Assembly: GCA_023428805.1 (NCBI GenBank)
Contig: JAEYWW010000240.1
Span: forward strand, 1-9,815
DNA length: 9,815 nucleotides
Reading direction: 5' to 3'
DNA from: Armatimonadota bacterium
Lineage (GTDB): Bacteria; Armatimonadota; Fimbriimonadia; Fimbriimonadales; Fimbriimonadaceae
The translations under genes were made by a program, and so were the position numbers. Positions 1 through 7,143 of the stretch are shown here, piece by piece. Within the stretch, counting starts at the first letter, position 1. Each line of letters begins with the position of its first letter. Below the pieces are notes generated by a model. That model saw only the letters and a program-made list of their open reading frames with translations, did not search any database and had not been told where the DNA came from.

Positions 1-2
1 AC

Positions 3-602
3 TTGATTCAGATCGGTGATGCCTCGGAGCGAACCCGCGCCCCGCGTCCCGAAGAACTGGAACTGAGATTTTCTGAGAAGGCGGTCGCTCAACTGGAATC
101 GCTTCGCGGCAATTACCCGGATGAGAAATCGTGCATCCTTCCGGGGCTCTGGATCGCCCAGCGTGAATACGGCGGCTACCTCTCCCCCAACGCCATCGCC
201 GAGGTTGCCCATCGCCTGCATCGCAGCTATGCCGAGGTGGAAGGTGTCGCAACCTTCTACTCCATGTACAACACCAAACATGAAGTCGGCAAGCACATGA
301 TCGAAGTCTGCACGTGCCTAAGCTGCCACATGTGCGGTGCTTATCGCGTCGCTGATTACCTCCAATCCAAGCTCGGAATCGGGTTTGGCGAGACCACCGA
401 AGACGGCGTCTTCACCCTCCACGAGGTCGAATGCCTCAACGCCTGCGACCGTGCGCCCTTGCTTCAGATTGGCGACGAGTATCACGGCCCGGTGGATCAC
501 GCTTATGTCGACAAGCTGATTGATGATCTTCGAGCACGCGGGGATGCAACGACTGTCAAGCTCGCCGACGAGATCGTGAAGGTTCATCTGCAGCCAGAAT
601 AG
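3..602 (+). CDS. nuoE: NADH-quinone oxidoreductase subunit E (24 kDa, 2Fe-2S); 5' end may lie outside the window
   Basis: This is the small thioredoxin-fold subunit of the peripheral arm of respiratory complex I. It carries the N1a-type [2Fe-2S] cluster and works with NuoF in NADH oxidation on the cytoplasmic side of the membrane. The four cluster ligands are visible: Cys103 and Cys108 in VCTCLSC (C-x4-C), then Cys144 and Cys148 in ECLNACDRAP (C-x3-C). The family signature EVEGVATFYSMY is at about residues 78-89. A length near 199 residues is a little above the usual 160-180. The start is uncertain: TTG at position 3 is the first possible codon in view, but the frame is open to the window edge. 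Two extra cysteines (105, 111) lie close to the ligands. In most bacteria nuoF follows directly, but here two unrelated genes intervene. The family call is very secure. Confidence 0.95.
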   Translation: MIQIGDASERTRAPRPEELELRFSEKAVAQLESLRGNYPDEKSCILPGLWIAQREYGGYLSPNAIAEVAHRLHRSYAEVEGVATFYSMYNTKHEVGKHMIEVCTCLSCHMCGAYRVADYLQSKLGIGFGETTEDGVFTLHEVECLNACDRAPLLQIGDEYHGPVDHAYVDKLIDDLRARGDATTVKLADEIVKVHLQPE

Positions 603-641
603 TAATGATTTTTTTGCTCTCTTGAATTTTCGTGCAGTAGT

Positions 642-1979
642 ATGTCACGCTTCAGTGATATGAAGGCTTGTTTCAGCCTACTCCTTCAACTCGCAGTTCT
701 TGTTCTGGCAACCAGCGCAACCGCAGTTCCAAACGTTCGGATCATTGCCCAAGACTACGAGGACAATCTTCAAGCCACAGATCGAGAGTGGTTTTATAGG
801 AACCCCTCAGATGGAAGCGCCCTCCCGACCGGCAACGGCTATTATAATTCCCTAGAATACACAGAAGAGGTCGTTGGCCGAACATTTCAAATCGGTCGGA
901 TTGCATACGTAAGAAATACACCCATCAAAGTTAAGTTGAAGCTTTATAATCCTCAGCCAACTATGACAGGCACTCTTACATTTCTGGCCGCCAGAATAGC
1001 AGTGCCTCCTCTTCAACCAGATAGACCTACCACCACATATATCAACCTCACTTTGCCTCCTGCCACCGTCTTGACGATCAGCCAAAACGGTACTGCTGAA
1101 GCAACTGTGACATTTTCCGGGGTGCCAAATTACGTTACGCTAGGTGACTTAGAGCTTCAAGCAAAGTTTATTTCCTCTGGGCAGAATAAGTTGACACCTA
1201 ATATGACAGGCCCAACTCCATGGATCAAGGTGTATTTCACTGATGCCGCTCCAACGGGCATTCAGTCTAGACCCTGGACTGACGTGCTAGATCACTCAGC
1301 CTCTTATGCTCATGGTCAAACGGGTACGGTGCCAGTCATGCGCCACCTAACACAAGGATTTTTCGCTGATGGGTGGTGGTTCTATGCTACTGGCGAAAAG
1401 CTTTTTTGGCATACTCCCGACCAATACAATGATGCATTGGCTTCTGCAGTACACGAGTACAATCTAAAATCACTTCTCGATACCAAAGCCAGCTATACTC
1501 TATCTTCCTTACAAGTGCCTCTAAACTGTGAAGATGTCAGTGGATTTCAGGTAATTCTGGCGAGTTCTCTTGGATTGTCCGCAAGCGCAAGGAAGGTTTA
1601 TGCACCAGATATGGAAGTTCACTGGGATGATGAGTCTGAAAGTGTCTACTATGAAACCCGAGGGCTCACTACGAACTTACTCTATAAGAAAGGAGATGGC
1701 GGCTCGTCTCTCCTTGCAAATTATAAGACACTCAGTTTTCAATTTCATCAGTATACTATTTGTGACTCTAAGGCATATGATGCATCTATGGCACATTGGC
1801 TAGATTTGAGTGGAGCCAGTTACAAGCAACCGCCAAAAGAGTGGACTATTCCCGACTATATCCAAAAGGCATACGGAGCTCCGCCTTTCTTGGGCCTCTT
1901 TAATAAGTATTACGATCAAAGCACGCCTGCTTCTATCACGACAGCGGACAATAGTGCAATTCTTTCAAAGGTCTTCTAA
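642..1979 (+). CDS. Predicted exported protein, possible transglutaminase-like domain
   Basis: I do not recognise this protein as a whole. The N-terminus looks like a Sec signal peptide: a Lys at residue 8, a hydrophobic stretch FSLLLQLAVLVLA (11-23) and a likely cut after ATA (residue 28). Residues 30-200 are rich in alternating polar and hydrophobic residues, suggesting beta-sandwich structure. Residues 290-390 carry NCEDVSGFQVILASSLGL (Cys296), FHQY (His369) and YDAS (Asp380). This order and local context resemble the Cys-His-Asp triad of transglutaminase/papain-fold domains, where the Cys begins a helix containing Asp and an A-S-L-G-like end. The 73-residue Cys-His gap is longer than typical. 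An alternative start at ATG 660 (residue 7) gives a tighter signal peptide. Neither start has a clear Shine-Dalgarno site. The stop overlaps the next start by one base (TAATG), suggesting translational coupling. The gene is AT-rich relative to the nuo genes. Confidence 0.8.
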   Translation: MSRFSDMKACFSLLLQLAVLVLATSATAVPNVRIIAQDYEDNLQATDREWFYRNPSDGSALPTGNGYYNSLEYTEEVVGRTFQIGRIAYVRNTPIKVKLKLYNPQPTMTGTLTFLAARIAVPPLQPDRPTTTYINLTLPPATVLTISQNGTAEATVTFSGVPNYVTLGDLELQAKFISSGQNKLTPNMTGPTPWIKVYFTDAAPTGIQSRPWTDVLDHSASYAHGQTGTVPVMRHLTQGFFADGWWFYATGEKLFWHTPDQYNDALASAVHEYNLKSLLDTKASYTLSSLQVPLNCEDVSGFQVILASSLGLSASARKVYAPDMEVHWDDESESVYYETRGLTTNLLYKKGDGGSSLLANYKTLSFQFHQYTICDSKAYDASMAHWLDLSGASYKQPPKEWTIPDYIQKAYGAPPFLGLFNKYYDQSTPASITTADNSAILSKVF

Positions 1980-2704
1980 TGATGTTTGCAATCACTTTGA
2001 TTAGCCTGATGGCCTTCCCACAGTTTGACTCGGCCTCGCTCAGTCTTCTTGTTCCTGACGTGATGGAAAGTGGTCAGGTGTCAACCATCACCACGACTTC
2101 TGAGGTAGCTCACTGGGGCGGAAAATTGTCTAACGACAAAACATTCGTTTTGATGGAACGAAAGGGTGATGGTTTCTTTTTAACTCCTGAACGGTTACCT
2201 GCATTTAAAGCATCAAACCTGCAAATCTCCTGCAAAGCAGCTGTTCGTACAATCAAGGGAGAAGAAGATGCTTCAGGGAGTTCACTCCTAGGTTTATTGC
2301 TTCAGAATAGGAGCATCTCAATTTACATTCAGCAGACCGAGGCTAACTCCGCAGACACACCCTATGAAGACAAACGTAATTTAGACCTTCTGGCGAGATT
2401 CTATATTTCTTGCCTCAAGCAACCCGCGCTACAGGATCATTCGCAACAAACGTGGGCAGGAACAACTATCAAGACGGCTCTTTGTGGGAATCGAAACGTT
2501 TTCAATGCAACACTCCTGTTCAATCTCCGACCCAGTCTTCCAGAATTGACAGGCTCATGGGGCGGAAAGACTCTCAAAATTCTGCCCGGATACACCAAAG
2601 CAAAGATTGACAACGTGGATATTGACTGCCCCGACGTGCCGATTCTGGCCCAAGGTGAGATTTGGCTTGATCAGAGCTTCCTGGAACATTTGAACTCAAA
2701 CTGA
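1979..2704 (+). CDS. Hypothetical protein, four cysteines, possibly exported
   Basis: No family is recognisable. The 241-residue product starts with a short hydrophobic stretch (MMFAITLISLMAF) without the usual basic residues, so export is possible but weakly supported; ATG 1982 is an equally good start. Cysteines lie at 85, 145, 169 and 217, enough for two disulfides if the protein is outside the cytoplasm. The tetrapeptide WGGK occurs twice, at residues 46-49 (HWGGKL) and 194-197 (SWGGKT), which may mark two copies of a diverged module. No membrane helix is evident in the body. It shares one base with the preceding stop codon (TAATG), has the same AT-rich composition, and ends 19 nt before nuoF. 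It is therefore probably a co-translated partner of the preceding gene, though the pairing is inferred from layout alone. Confidence 0.75.
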   Translation: MMFAITLISLMAFPQFDSASLSLLVPDVMESGQVSTITTTSEVAHWGGKLSNDKTFVLMERKGDGFFLTPERLPAFKASNLQISCKAAVRTIKGEEDASGSSLLGLLLQNRSISIYIQQTEANSADTPYEDKRNLDLLARFYISCLKQPALQDHSQQTWAGTTIKTALCGNRNVFNATLLFNLRPSLPELTGSWGGKTLKILPGYTKAKIDNVDIDCPDVPILAQGEIWLDQSFLEHLNSN

Positions 2705-2723
2705 GTAGAATCAAGCGGCATCC

Positions 2724-4052
2724 ATGGCCGAGTACAAGCTGCTTTTTGAACACGCCCACGACCCCAAGTACCGAACTCTGGAAGGGTATTTGGGCAAGGG
2801 GGGATACGAGGGTCTGAAGAAGGCCCTCGGCATGGAGCGTCAGGCGATCATCGACGAAATCAAGGCGAGCGGACTTCGCGGACGCGGCGGCGCAGGCTTC
2901 CCCACATGGATCAAGTGGAACGGCATCCCCAAGGACAAGAAGACCACCCACTACGTCCTCTGCAACGCCGACGAAGGTGAACCCGGCACGTTCAAAGACA
3001 AGCAGATCATGGAGCAGACGCCCTTCCACCTGGTGGAGGGCATGACGATCGCGGGATTCGCCACTCAGGCCGACGTCGGATACATCTATATTCGCGGCGA
3101 ATTCGTAGACTCTGCCCGCGCCCTGCGCGCCGCGATTGATGAAGCCTACGCCAAGGGCTATCTCGGCAAGAACATCCTGGGAAGCGGCTTCGATTTCGAC
3201 CTCCATATCCACCTCGGAGCAGGCTCCTACGAGTGCGGCGAAGAGAGCGCCCTCATGTCCAGCCTGATGGGCGAGCGCGGGATGCCGCGCCTCAAATTCC
3301 CCCACGCCCCGCTGCCGACCATCGCGGGACTCTGGGACAAGCCGACCGTCATCAACAACGTCGAAACCTACTGCTGCGCCCCGTTCATCATCAACAAGGG
3401 CGGCGAGTGGTACGCCACGCTCGGCGCAGGCACCAAGAATTCACGCGGGACCAAGCTGTTCTCGGTCAGCGGACACGTCAACAACCCCGGCAACTTTGAG
3501 ATCGAGTTCGGAACGACGCTGATGGAGCTTCTCGAAATGGCGGGCGGGATGAAGGGCGGCAAGTTGAAAGCCTGTGTTCCGGGCGGCTCATCCGTCCCGA
3601 TCATCAATGCCGAAGACTGCGAGCGAGCAATCCTCGGCTATGAAGAGATGGCCGAGGTCAAATCCATGGTCGGCTCCGGCGCAAGCATGTTCCTCAACGA
3701 GCACACCTGCATCGTCAGCTTCACATGGCGCACCGCGCTGTTCTACGCCAACGAAAGCTGCGGCAAGTGCACCCCCTGCCGCGAGGGCACCAAGTGGATG
3801 CTCCAAATCCTCGACCGCATTGTGCGCGGCAATGGACAGCCGGGCGATATGGAACTCTTGGTGGACATCACCAAGCAGATTGATGGACGGAGCTTCTGCG
3901 GACTCGGCGACGCGGCGGCCTGGCCGGTCGCGGCGGCGATCCGTGTGTTCCCTGAGGAATTTGAGTACTACATCAAGCATGGCCGCTCCATGGTGACCTC
4001 GCCGGAATCCTTCGCCATGGCCCCGAAGTGGCAGCAGGCTGTCCTGGCATAG
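2724..4052 (+). CDS. nuoF: NADH-quinone oxidoreductase subunit F (51 kDa, FMN and NADH binding)
   Basis: This is the catalytic NADH dehydrogenase subunit of complex I. It oxidises NADH at FMN and passes electrons through its N3 [4Fe-4S] cluster. Motifs in order: GLRGRGGAGFPTWIKW (FMN-binding glycine-rich loop, about 50-65), NADEGEPGTFKD (81-92), GAGSYECGEESALMSS (nucleotide-binding, 165-180), and the cluster ligands Cys346, Cys349 and Cys352 in ESCGKCTPCREG plus Cys392 in FCGLGDAAAWP. The length of 442 is normal and all key residues are intact. ATG 2724 matches the usual N-terminus; no Shine-Dalgarno site precedes it. NuoE is its physical partner, but its gene lies 2.1 kb upstream beyond two foreign-looking genes. 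nuoG, often next, is not present downstream, where a tRNA gene follows after 19 nt. Confidence 0.97.
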   Translation: MAEYKLLFEHAHDPKYRTLEGYLGKGGYEGLKKALGMERQAIIDEIKASGLRGRGGAGFPTWIKWNGIPKDKKTTHYVLCNADEGEPGTFKDKQIMEQTPFHLVEGMTIAGFATQADVGYIYIRGEFVDSARALRAAIDEAYAKGYLGKNILGSGFDFDLHIHLGAGSYECGEESALMSSLMGERGMPRLKFPHAPLPTIAGLWDKPTVINNVETYCCAPFIINKGGEWYATLGAGTKNSRGTKLFSVSGHVNNPGNFEIEFGTTLMELLEMAGGMKGGKLKACVPGGSSVPIINAEDCERAILGYEEMAEVKSMVGSGASMFLNEHTCIVSFTWRTALFYANESCGKCTPCREGTKWMLQILDRIVRGNGQPGDMELLVDITKQIDGRSFCGLGDAAAWPVAAAIRVFPEEFEYYIKHGRSMVTSPESFAMAPKWQQAVLA

Positions 4053-4071
4053 GTAATATCAGAGTCCGCAT

Positions 4072-4147
4072 CCGGCCGTAGCTCAGTGGATAGAGCGCAC
4101 CCCTCCGGAGGGTGAAGTCGGAGGTTCGAATCCTCTCGGCCGGGCCA
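4072..4147 (+). tRNA. tRNA-Arg (anticodon CCG), CCA encoded
   Basis: A complete 76-nt cloverleaf can be folded by eye. The acceptor arm CCGGCCG (4072-4078) pairs perfectly with CGGCCGG (4137-4143), followed by discriminator G and an encoded CCA. The D arm is GCTC/GAGC (4081-4084 and 4093-4096). The anticodon stem CACCC/GGGTG (4098-4102 and 4110-4114) encloses loop CTCCGGA with anticodon CCG at 4105-4107, which reads CGG. The T arm GGAGG/CCTCT encloses TTCGAAT (4125-4131) and has one G-U pair. It lies between nuoF (19 nt upstream) and the helicase gene (9 nt downstream), all on one strand, which suggests co-transcription and processing. Confidence 0.97.
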
Positions 4148-4156
4148 AATTTTCCC

Positions 4157-5434
4157 ATGAGCCTGCCTCTTTCACCTGAACAGGCTTACGTTCTCGAAGA
4201 CATTCACTGGCGAGGCGCAGGGCTCACGTTCGTCACCGGCAAGGCCGGGACGGGAAAATCAACCCTTCTTCGGGAACTCAGCACCGCGCTGACGGGCCGC
4301 GCCGCGGTCGCGGCTCCAACTGGTCTGGCGGCCATCAATGCGGGCGGGCAGACCATCCACAGCCTTTTCGGATTCAAGCCCGGGCCGCTGATGAACACCG
4401 AGGAGCACGTCCACCGGTACAACCCCTATTCATTCCGAGGGCGAGTATTGCGGAAGATGGACGCGTTGATCCTCGACGAAATCTCGATGGTCCGCGCCGA
4501 TCTTTTGGATGCGATCGACTACTCTCTCCGCATCAACAATGATTCCGACGACCCCTTCGGAGGCAAGCAGGTGGTCGTCTTTGGCGATCTGCTCCAACTG
4601 GAGCCGGTGGTGAGCCGGGGGGCGGATTCGGAGATGATTGAGCACCGCTATGCAAGCCCGTTCTTCTTCGATTCCGAGGTGGTTCGCGAGCATCGTCTGG
4701 AAGTCCATGAGCTCACCACCGTTCACCGCCAGGCCAGCGACCCCGAACTCATCTGGGCTTTGAATCAGGTGAGGTGGGGCGAAGCGGATGCGCTGGACGC
4801 CTTCAATGAGAGGGTCGGTGAAAGCGTCGATGAAGGCCGGGTCATCACGCTCGGCACCCACAATGACGGCGTCAACGCCCTCAACATGCGCCGCCTCGTC
4901 GACCTTTCGAGTCCCCCCCAGGGCTACAAGGCGATCATCGAGGGTGAATTCACCAAGGACTTCCCCACCGATGTCGATCTTGTCTTGAAGCCCGGCGCAC
5001 GTGTGATGCTCCTCAAGAATGCCGCTCAATGGGTGAACGGAAGCCTGGGTACGGTGCTGCGTCTTGAACCAGAATTTGCCGTCGTCGAACTCGACTCCGG
5101 CGAGGTCGTCGAAGTGCCTCCGATGTCGTGGGAGAAGGTTCGTTGGAGTTGGGACAGCCACCGCGACCGGCTGACTTATGAAATCGTGGGCACATTCACC
5201 CAAATCCCCCTCAAGCTCGCCTGGGCAATGACGGTGCACAAGGCTCAGGGGCTCACCTTCGACCATGTGCGGCTCGACTTCACACGGTCTGCATTCGCGC
5301 ACGGACAGCTCTATGTCGCGCTCTCCCGCTGCCGGACGTTCCAAGGAATGACTCTCACCCGCAAGCTCAAGCAGGACGACCTCATCATCAACCCGCGAGT
5401 CTTTGAGTTCTGGCGGCAGATGGGATTGAGCTAG
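4157..5434 (+). CDS. Pif1/RecD-type superfamily 1 DNA helicase
   Basis: This is a 425-residue ATP-dependent 5'-3' type helicase core of the Pif1/RecD2 class (superfamily 1B). Motifs in order: FVTGKAGTGKSTLLREL (Walker A, 25-41), AAPTGLAAINAGGQTIHS (motif Ia, 52-69), LILDEISMV (Walker B, 104-112), VFGDLLQLEPV (motif III, 141-151), TTVHRQ (motif IV, 187-192), MTVHKAQGLTFD (motif V, 358-369) and LYVALSRCRT (motif VI, 385-394). The protein is close to the bare core, without a long accessory C-terminal domain. The frame is open back to 4112, but that extension would lie inside the tRNA, so ATG 4157 is chosen. Only 9 nt (AATTTTCCC) separate it from the tRNA CCA and there is no room for a Shine-Dalgarno site; the nearest purine run is the tRNA T stem. 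Likely roles are in DNA repair or structured-DNA unwinding. The exact substrate is unknown. Confidence 0.92.
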   Translation: MSLPLSPEQAYVLEDIHWRGAGLTFVTGKAGTGKSTLLRELSTALTGRAAVAAPTGLAAINAGGQTIHSLFGFKPGPLMNTEEHVHRYNPYSFRGRVLRKMDALILDEISMVRADLLDAIDYSLRINNDSDDPFGGKQVVVFGDLLQLEPVVSRGADSEMIEHRYASPFFFDSEVVREHRLEVHELTTVHRQASDPELIWALNQVRWGEADALDAFNERVGESVDEGRVITLGTHNDGVNALNMRRLVDLSSPPQGYKAIIEGEFTKDFPTDVDLVLKPGARVMLLKNAAQWVNGSLGTVLRLEPEFAVVELDSGEVVEVPPMSWEKVRWSWDSHRDRLTYEIVGTFTQIPLKLAWAMTVHKAQGLTFDHVRLDFTRSAFAHGQLYVALSRCRTFQGMTLTRKLKQDDLIINPRVFEFWRQMGLS

Positions 5435-5476
5435 GCCCAGACCAATGACAGGCCGGCAAAAGCGTAGTATCGAACC

Positions 5477-6667
5477 GTGATCTTTGTCCAGGCTTGGCGC
5501 AGTCTTGTCGAAAGCTGGCAGAGATCAGTGCTCAGTTCGCTCGGCGTCATGGTTGCCTCGGTCGCCATCCTGCTGCTCGTCAGCATCGGTTTGGGGGTTC
5601 AACAGGATGTCACCAAACAGGTTTCGGATTTGGGCGCGAATGTGATCGTCTGCGTACCAGGACGGGTCAATCTCACAACTTTCAACCCGAATCTGGGCGG
5701 TCAAAGCTGGTTCAAGGAGGAGGACGCCGACCGGCTGGCAGAAGTGAATGGGGTCAAGCAGGTGGCGCTGCTCAGCTTCGCCGGAGGAGGAGCACGGAAG
5801 GATGGCAGAGAGGCTTACCCCCTCATCATCGCCGCTTCTCCCGAATGGTTCGACATGCACCAGGTGACTCTGTCTCACGGACGTCTCTACGAAAGATCAG
5901 ACTACGGAAAAAATGTCGTTGTGCTCGGGGGAATCGCAGCCAAGGAGATATTCGAGCCGAACGAGAATCCTGTCGGTCAAAAAATCGACATCAACCAGCA
6001 GTCCTATGAGATCATTGGCGTGACTGCGGACAAGCAAACAGAGGAGAGCCTGTTCTCGATGCAGTCGCTGGACAACATCGCCTACATCCCGTATGGAACC
6101 TTTCTCCAAGTCAGCCCAGGGGCACAGATCGATCGCTTCATGGTTCAAACAGAACCGACAGCCGAGCCAAGAAAGCTCGTCAAGGATTTGGAGGGTGCAT
6201 TGGATGAGCGTCTGGATCGGCAGCAATTCTCAGTCCTGACGCAGGAAGATCTCCTTGGGCTCATCTTCAGCGTCATGGGAATCCTGCAGACGCTGGTCGT
6301 CGGGTTGACCAGCATCGCGCTGTTTGTGGGCGGAATCGGCATCATGGCCATCATGATGATGGGCGTGAATGAAAGACGGAAGGAGATCGGCGTCAGACGA
6401 GCCGTGGGGGCAACCAGTCGTTCTGTCTTCACTCAAATCCTGGTGGAGTCGATCGCGATTGGGCTTGCGGGAGTTCTCTGCGGGCTCCTCATCAGCCTGA
6501 TCGTGGCCGCATGCCTCTCGACCTGGACATCCATCAAACCCATCATGACGCCGGGCGTGCTCGCCCTGGCCTTTGGAGTCGGGGTAGGCGTTGGGGCGAT
6601 CAGCGGGGTCCTGCCTGCAGTCAGAGCATCCAGGCAGGATCCGTCTACATCGCTCCGCAATGAGTAG
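5477..6667 (+). CDS. MacB/FtsX-type ABC transporter permease
   Basis: This is the membrane subunit of a type VII (MacB-fold, mechanotransmission) ABC system. The layout is typical: a first membrane helix at about 19-40, a large extracytoplasmic domain (about 41-260, MacB periplasmic core), then three helices at about 265-295, 321-346 and 358-380. The FtsX-domain signature GIGIMAIMMMGVNERRKEIG lies at 287-306 with VRRAVGA following, and PAVRASRQDPSTSLR at the C-terminus is the usual family ending. The length of 396 is normal. GTG 5477 is the best start because the hydrophobic N-terminus begins right after it; no Shine-Dalgarno site is visible. No ATPase gene lies beside it on either side, so the partner must be elsewhere. 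It starts 42 nt after the helicase, and its TAG directly abuts the stop codon of the converging pilin gene. The substrate cannot be inferred. Confidence 0.92.
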   Translation: MIFVQAWRSLVESWQRSVLSSLGVMVASVAILLLVSIGLGVQQDVTKQVSDLGANVIVCVPGRVNLTTFNPNLGGQSWFKEEDADRLAEVNGVKQVALLSFAGGGARKDGREAYPLIIAASPEWFDMHQVTLSHGRLYERSDYGKNVVVLGGIAAKEIFEPNENPVGQKIDINQQSYEIIGVTADKQTEESLFSMQSLDNIAYIPYGTFLQVSPGAQIDRFMVQTEPTAEPRKLVKDLEGALDERLDRQQFSVLTQEDLLGLIFSVMGILQTLVVGLTSIALFVGGIGIMAIMMMGVNERRKEIGVRRAVGATSRSVFTQILVESIAIGLAGVLCGLLISLIVAACLSTWTSIKPIMTPGVLALAFGVGVGVGAISGVLPAVRASRQDPSTSLRNE

Positions 6668-6979
6668 TTAGTTCGGCACGAACTGGCAGGGAGTCTGTCC
6701 GTCGTTGATGATGAACGTTCCACCCGGATCAGACGGAAATTGCTGGATGTATTCGGGCACAAGATCGGCTTCATCAGGGGCGGCATTGGAAGCCATCCCT
6801 TTTTCCTGAATCCACTGCTCCTTGGCTCTGTCGATCATGCGGCAGTTGGAGTTGCGGACCGTCTCCTGCGACTTGCGGCGGACCTGCATCCACTGAGGCA
6901 CAGCGATGCCGAGCAGGATCCCGATGATGAGGATCGTGATCATGATCTCGACCAGTGTAAAAGCTTTTCGGCGGCGCAT
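6668..6979 (-). CDS. Type II secretion/type IV pilus-like pseudopilin
   Basis: This is a small 103-residue prepilin-like protein. The basic leader MRRRKA is followed by FTLVEIMITILIIGILLGIA, the class III signal with mature Phe at residue 7 and Glu at +5 (residue 11). Prepilin peptidase should cut after Ala6. Ala rather than Gly at -1 is unusual outside this lineage but is shared with the pilin-like protein encoded at 7192. The globular part is short, with cysteines at 46 and 98 that could form a disulfide loop, and a KEQW segment (about 53-56) recalling ComGC/PilA-like helices. The sequence GCAGAGGGGACA precedes ATG, a plausible ribosome site. Its stop touches the permease stop with no gap. 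Which secretion or pilus machine it serves is unknown, since no ATPase, platform protein or peptidase lies nearby. Confidence 0.9.
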   Translation of the reverse strand: MRRRKAFTLVEIMITILIIGILLGIAVPQWMQVRRKSQETVRNSNCRMIDRAKEQWIQEKGMASNAAPDEADLVPEYIQQFPSDPGGTFIINDGQTPCQFVPN

Positions 6980-7062
6980 TGTCCCCTCTGCAATCCATTT
7001 TCAGCAATTGCCCCGCACCGCGCCATCCGCAAAATCACCGGGTTTGAACCTGTGTAGCGAGA

Positions 7063-7091
7063 GTTATCCACGGGCGCGGCGATTTTGTAAA
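7063..7091 (-). promoter_or_regulatory. Sigma70-like promoter for the minus-strand pseudopilin gene
   Basis: Read on the minus strand, TTTACA (7091-7086, 5 of 6 to TTGACA) is followed after exactly 17 nt by GATAAC (7068-7063, 4 of 6 to TATAAT). A start near 7056 would give a leader of about 77 nt before ATG 6979. Spacing and orientation fit; the match was made by eye. Confidence 0.4.
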
Positions 7092-7099
7092 GAATATTT

Positions 7100-7119
7100 C
7101 TAAATTCTCGAAATTTTAG
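7100..7119. repeat. Imperfect 20-bp palindrome, possible operator
   Basis: CTAAATTCTC followed by GAAATTTTAG is an inverted repeat matching at 8 of 10 positions per arm. It sits in the AT-rich middle of the divergent control region, between the minus-strand -35 (7086-7091) and the plus-strand -10 (7144-7149). This is a typical place for a regulator that controls both directions. AT-rich DNA produces such palindromes by chance, so support is moderate to low. Confidence 0.3.
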
Positions 7120-7143
7120 GACACTTTAGTTAAGAACTACAAG

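Larger units (their letters stand above)
603..2723 (+). other. AT-rich two-gene insert separating nuoE from nuoF
   Basis: The stretch between the nuoE stop and the nuoF start contains two overlapping genes of different composition. A hand count gives 21 G+C in 60 bases at 901-960, against 38 in 60 at 2881-2940 inside nuoF. Codons such as AGA, ATA and TTA are frequent here and scarce in the flanks. I see no transposase, integrase, terminal inverted repeat or convincing direct repeat at the edges, so no mobile element can be named. The flanking 39-nt (603-641, with a T7 run near 609-615) and 19-nt (2705-2723) gaps hold no clear promoter or terminator. All four genes share one strand, so the insert could be read through from the nuo promoter. 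Horizontal origin is inferred from composition and position only. Confidence 0.55.

Noticed and set aside
603..641. T-rich run after nuoE as an intrinsic terminator
   Set aside because: The T7 run has no stable hairpin directly before it, so it lacks the stem needed for an intrinsic terminator.
2574..3305. A 243-codon open frame on the minus strand opposite nuoF
   Set aside because: It lies wholly antisense to well-supported coding sequence, its product shows no recognisable motif, and long antisense frames are common opposite GC-rich genes.
4430..5344. A 304-codon open frame on the minus strand opposite the helicase gene
   Set aside because: The plus strand has all helicase motifs intact. 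The antisense product has no recognisable motif, only composition typical of a shadow frame.
4072..5434. tRNA-Arg as an integration site for a mobile island
   Set aside because: There is no integrase gene, and I did not see a repeated copy of the tRNA 3' end downstream in the window. The helicase and permease share the GC-rich composition of the background.
5444..5470. Possible promoter (ATGACA and TAGTAT) before the permease gene
   Set aside because: The spacer is about 14 nt, too short for a sigma70 promoter, and the matches to both hexamers are weak.
7064..7072. DnaA-box-like TTATCCACG
   Set aside because: It is a single copy with 8 of 9 matches, without clustered boxes, an AT-rich unwinding element tied to it, or dnaA/dnaN nearby. 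It also overlaps the proposed minus-strand promoter, so an origin is not supported.
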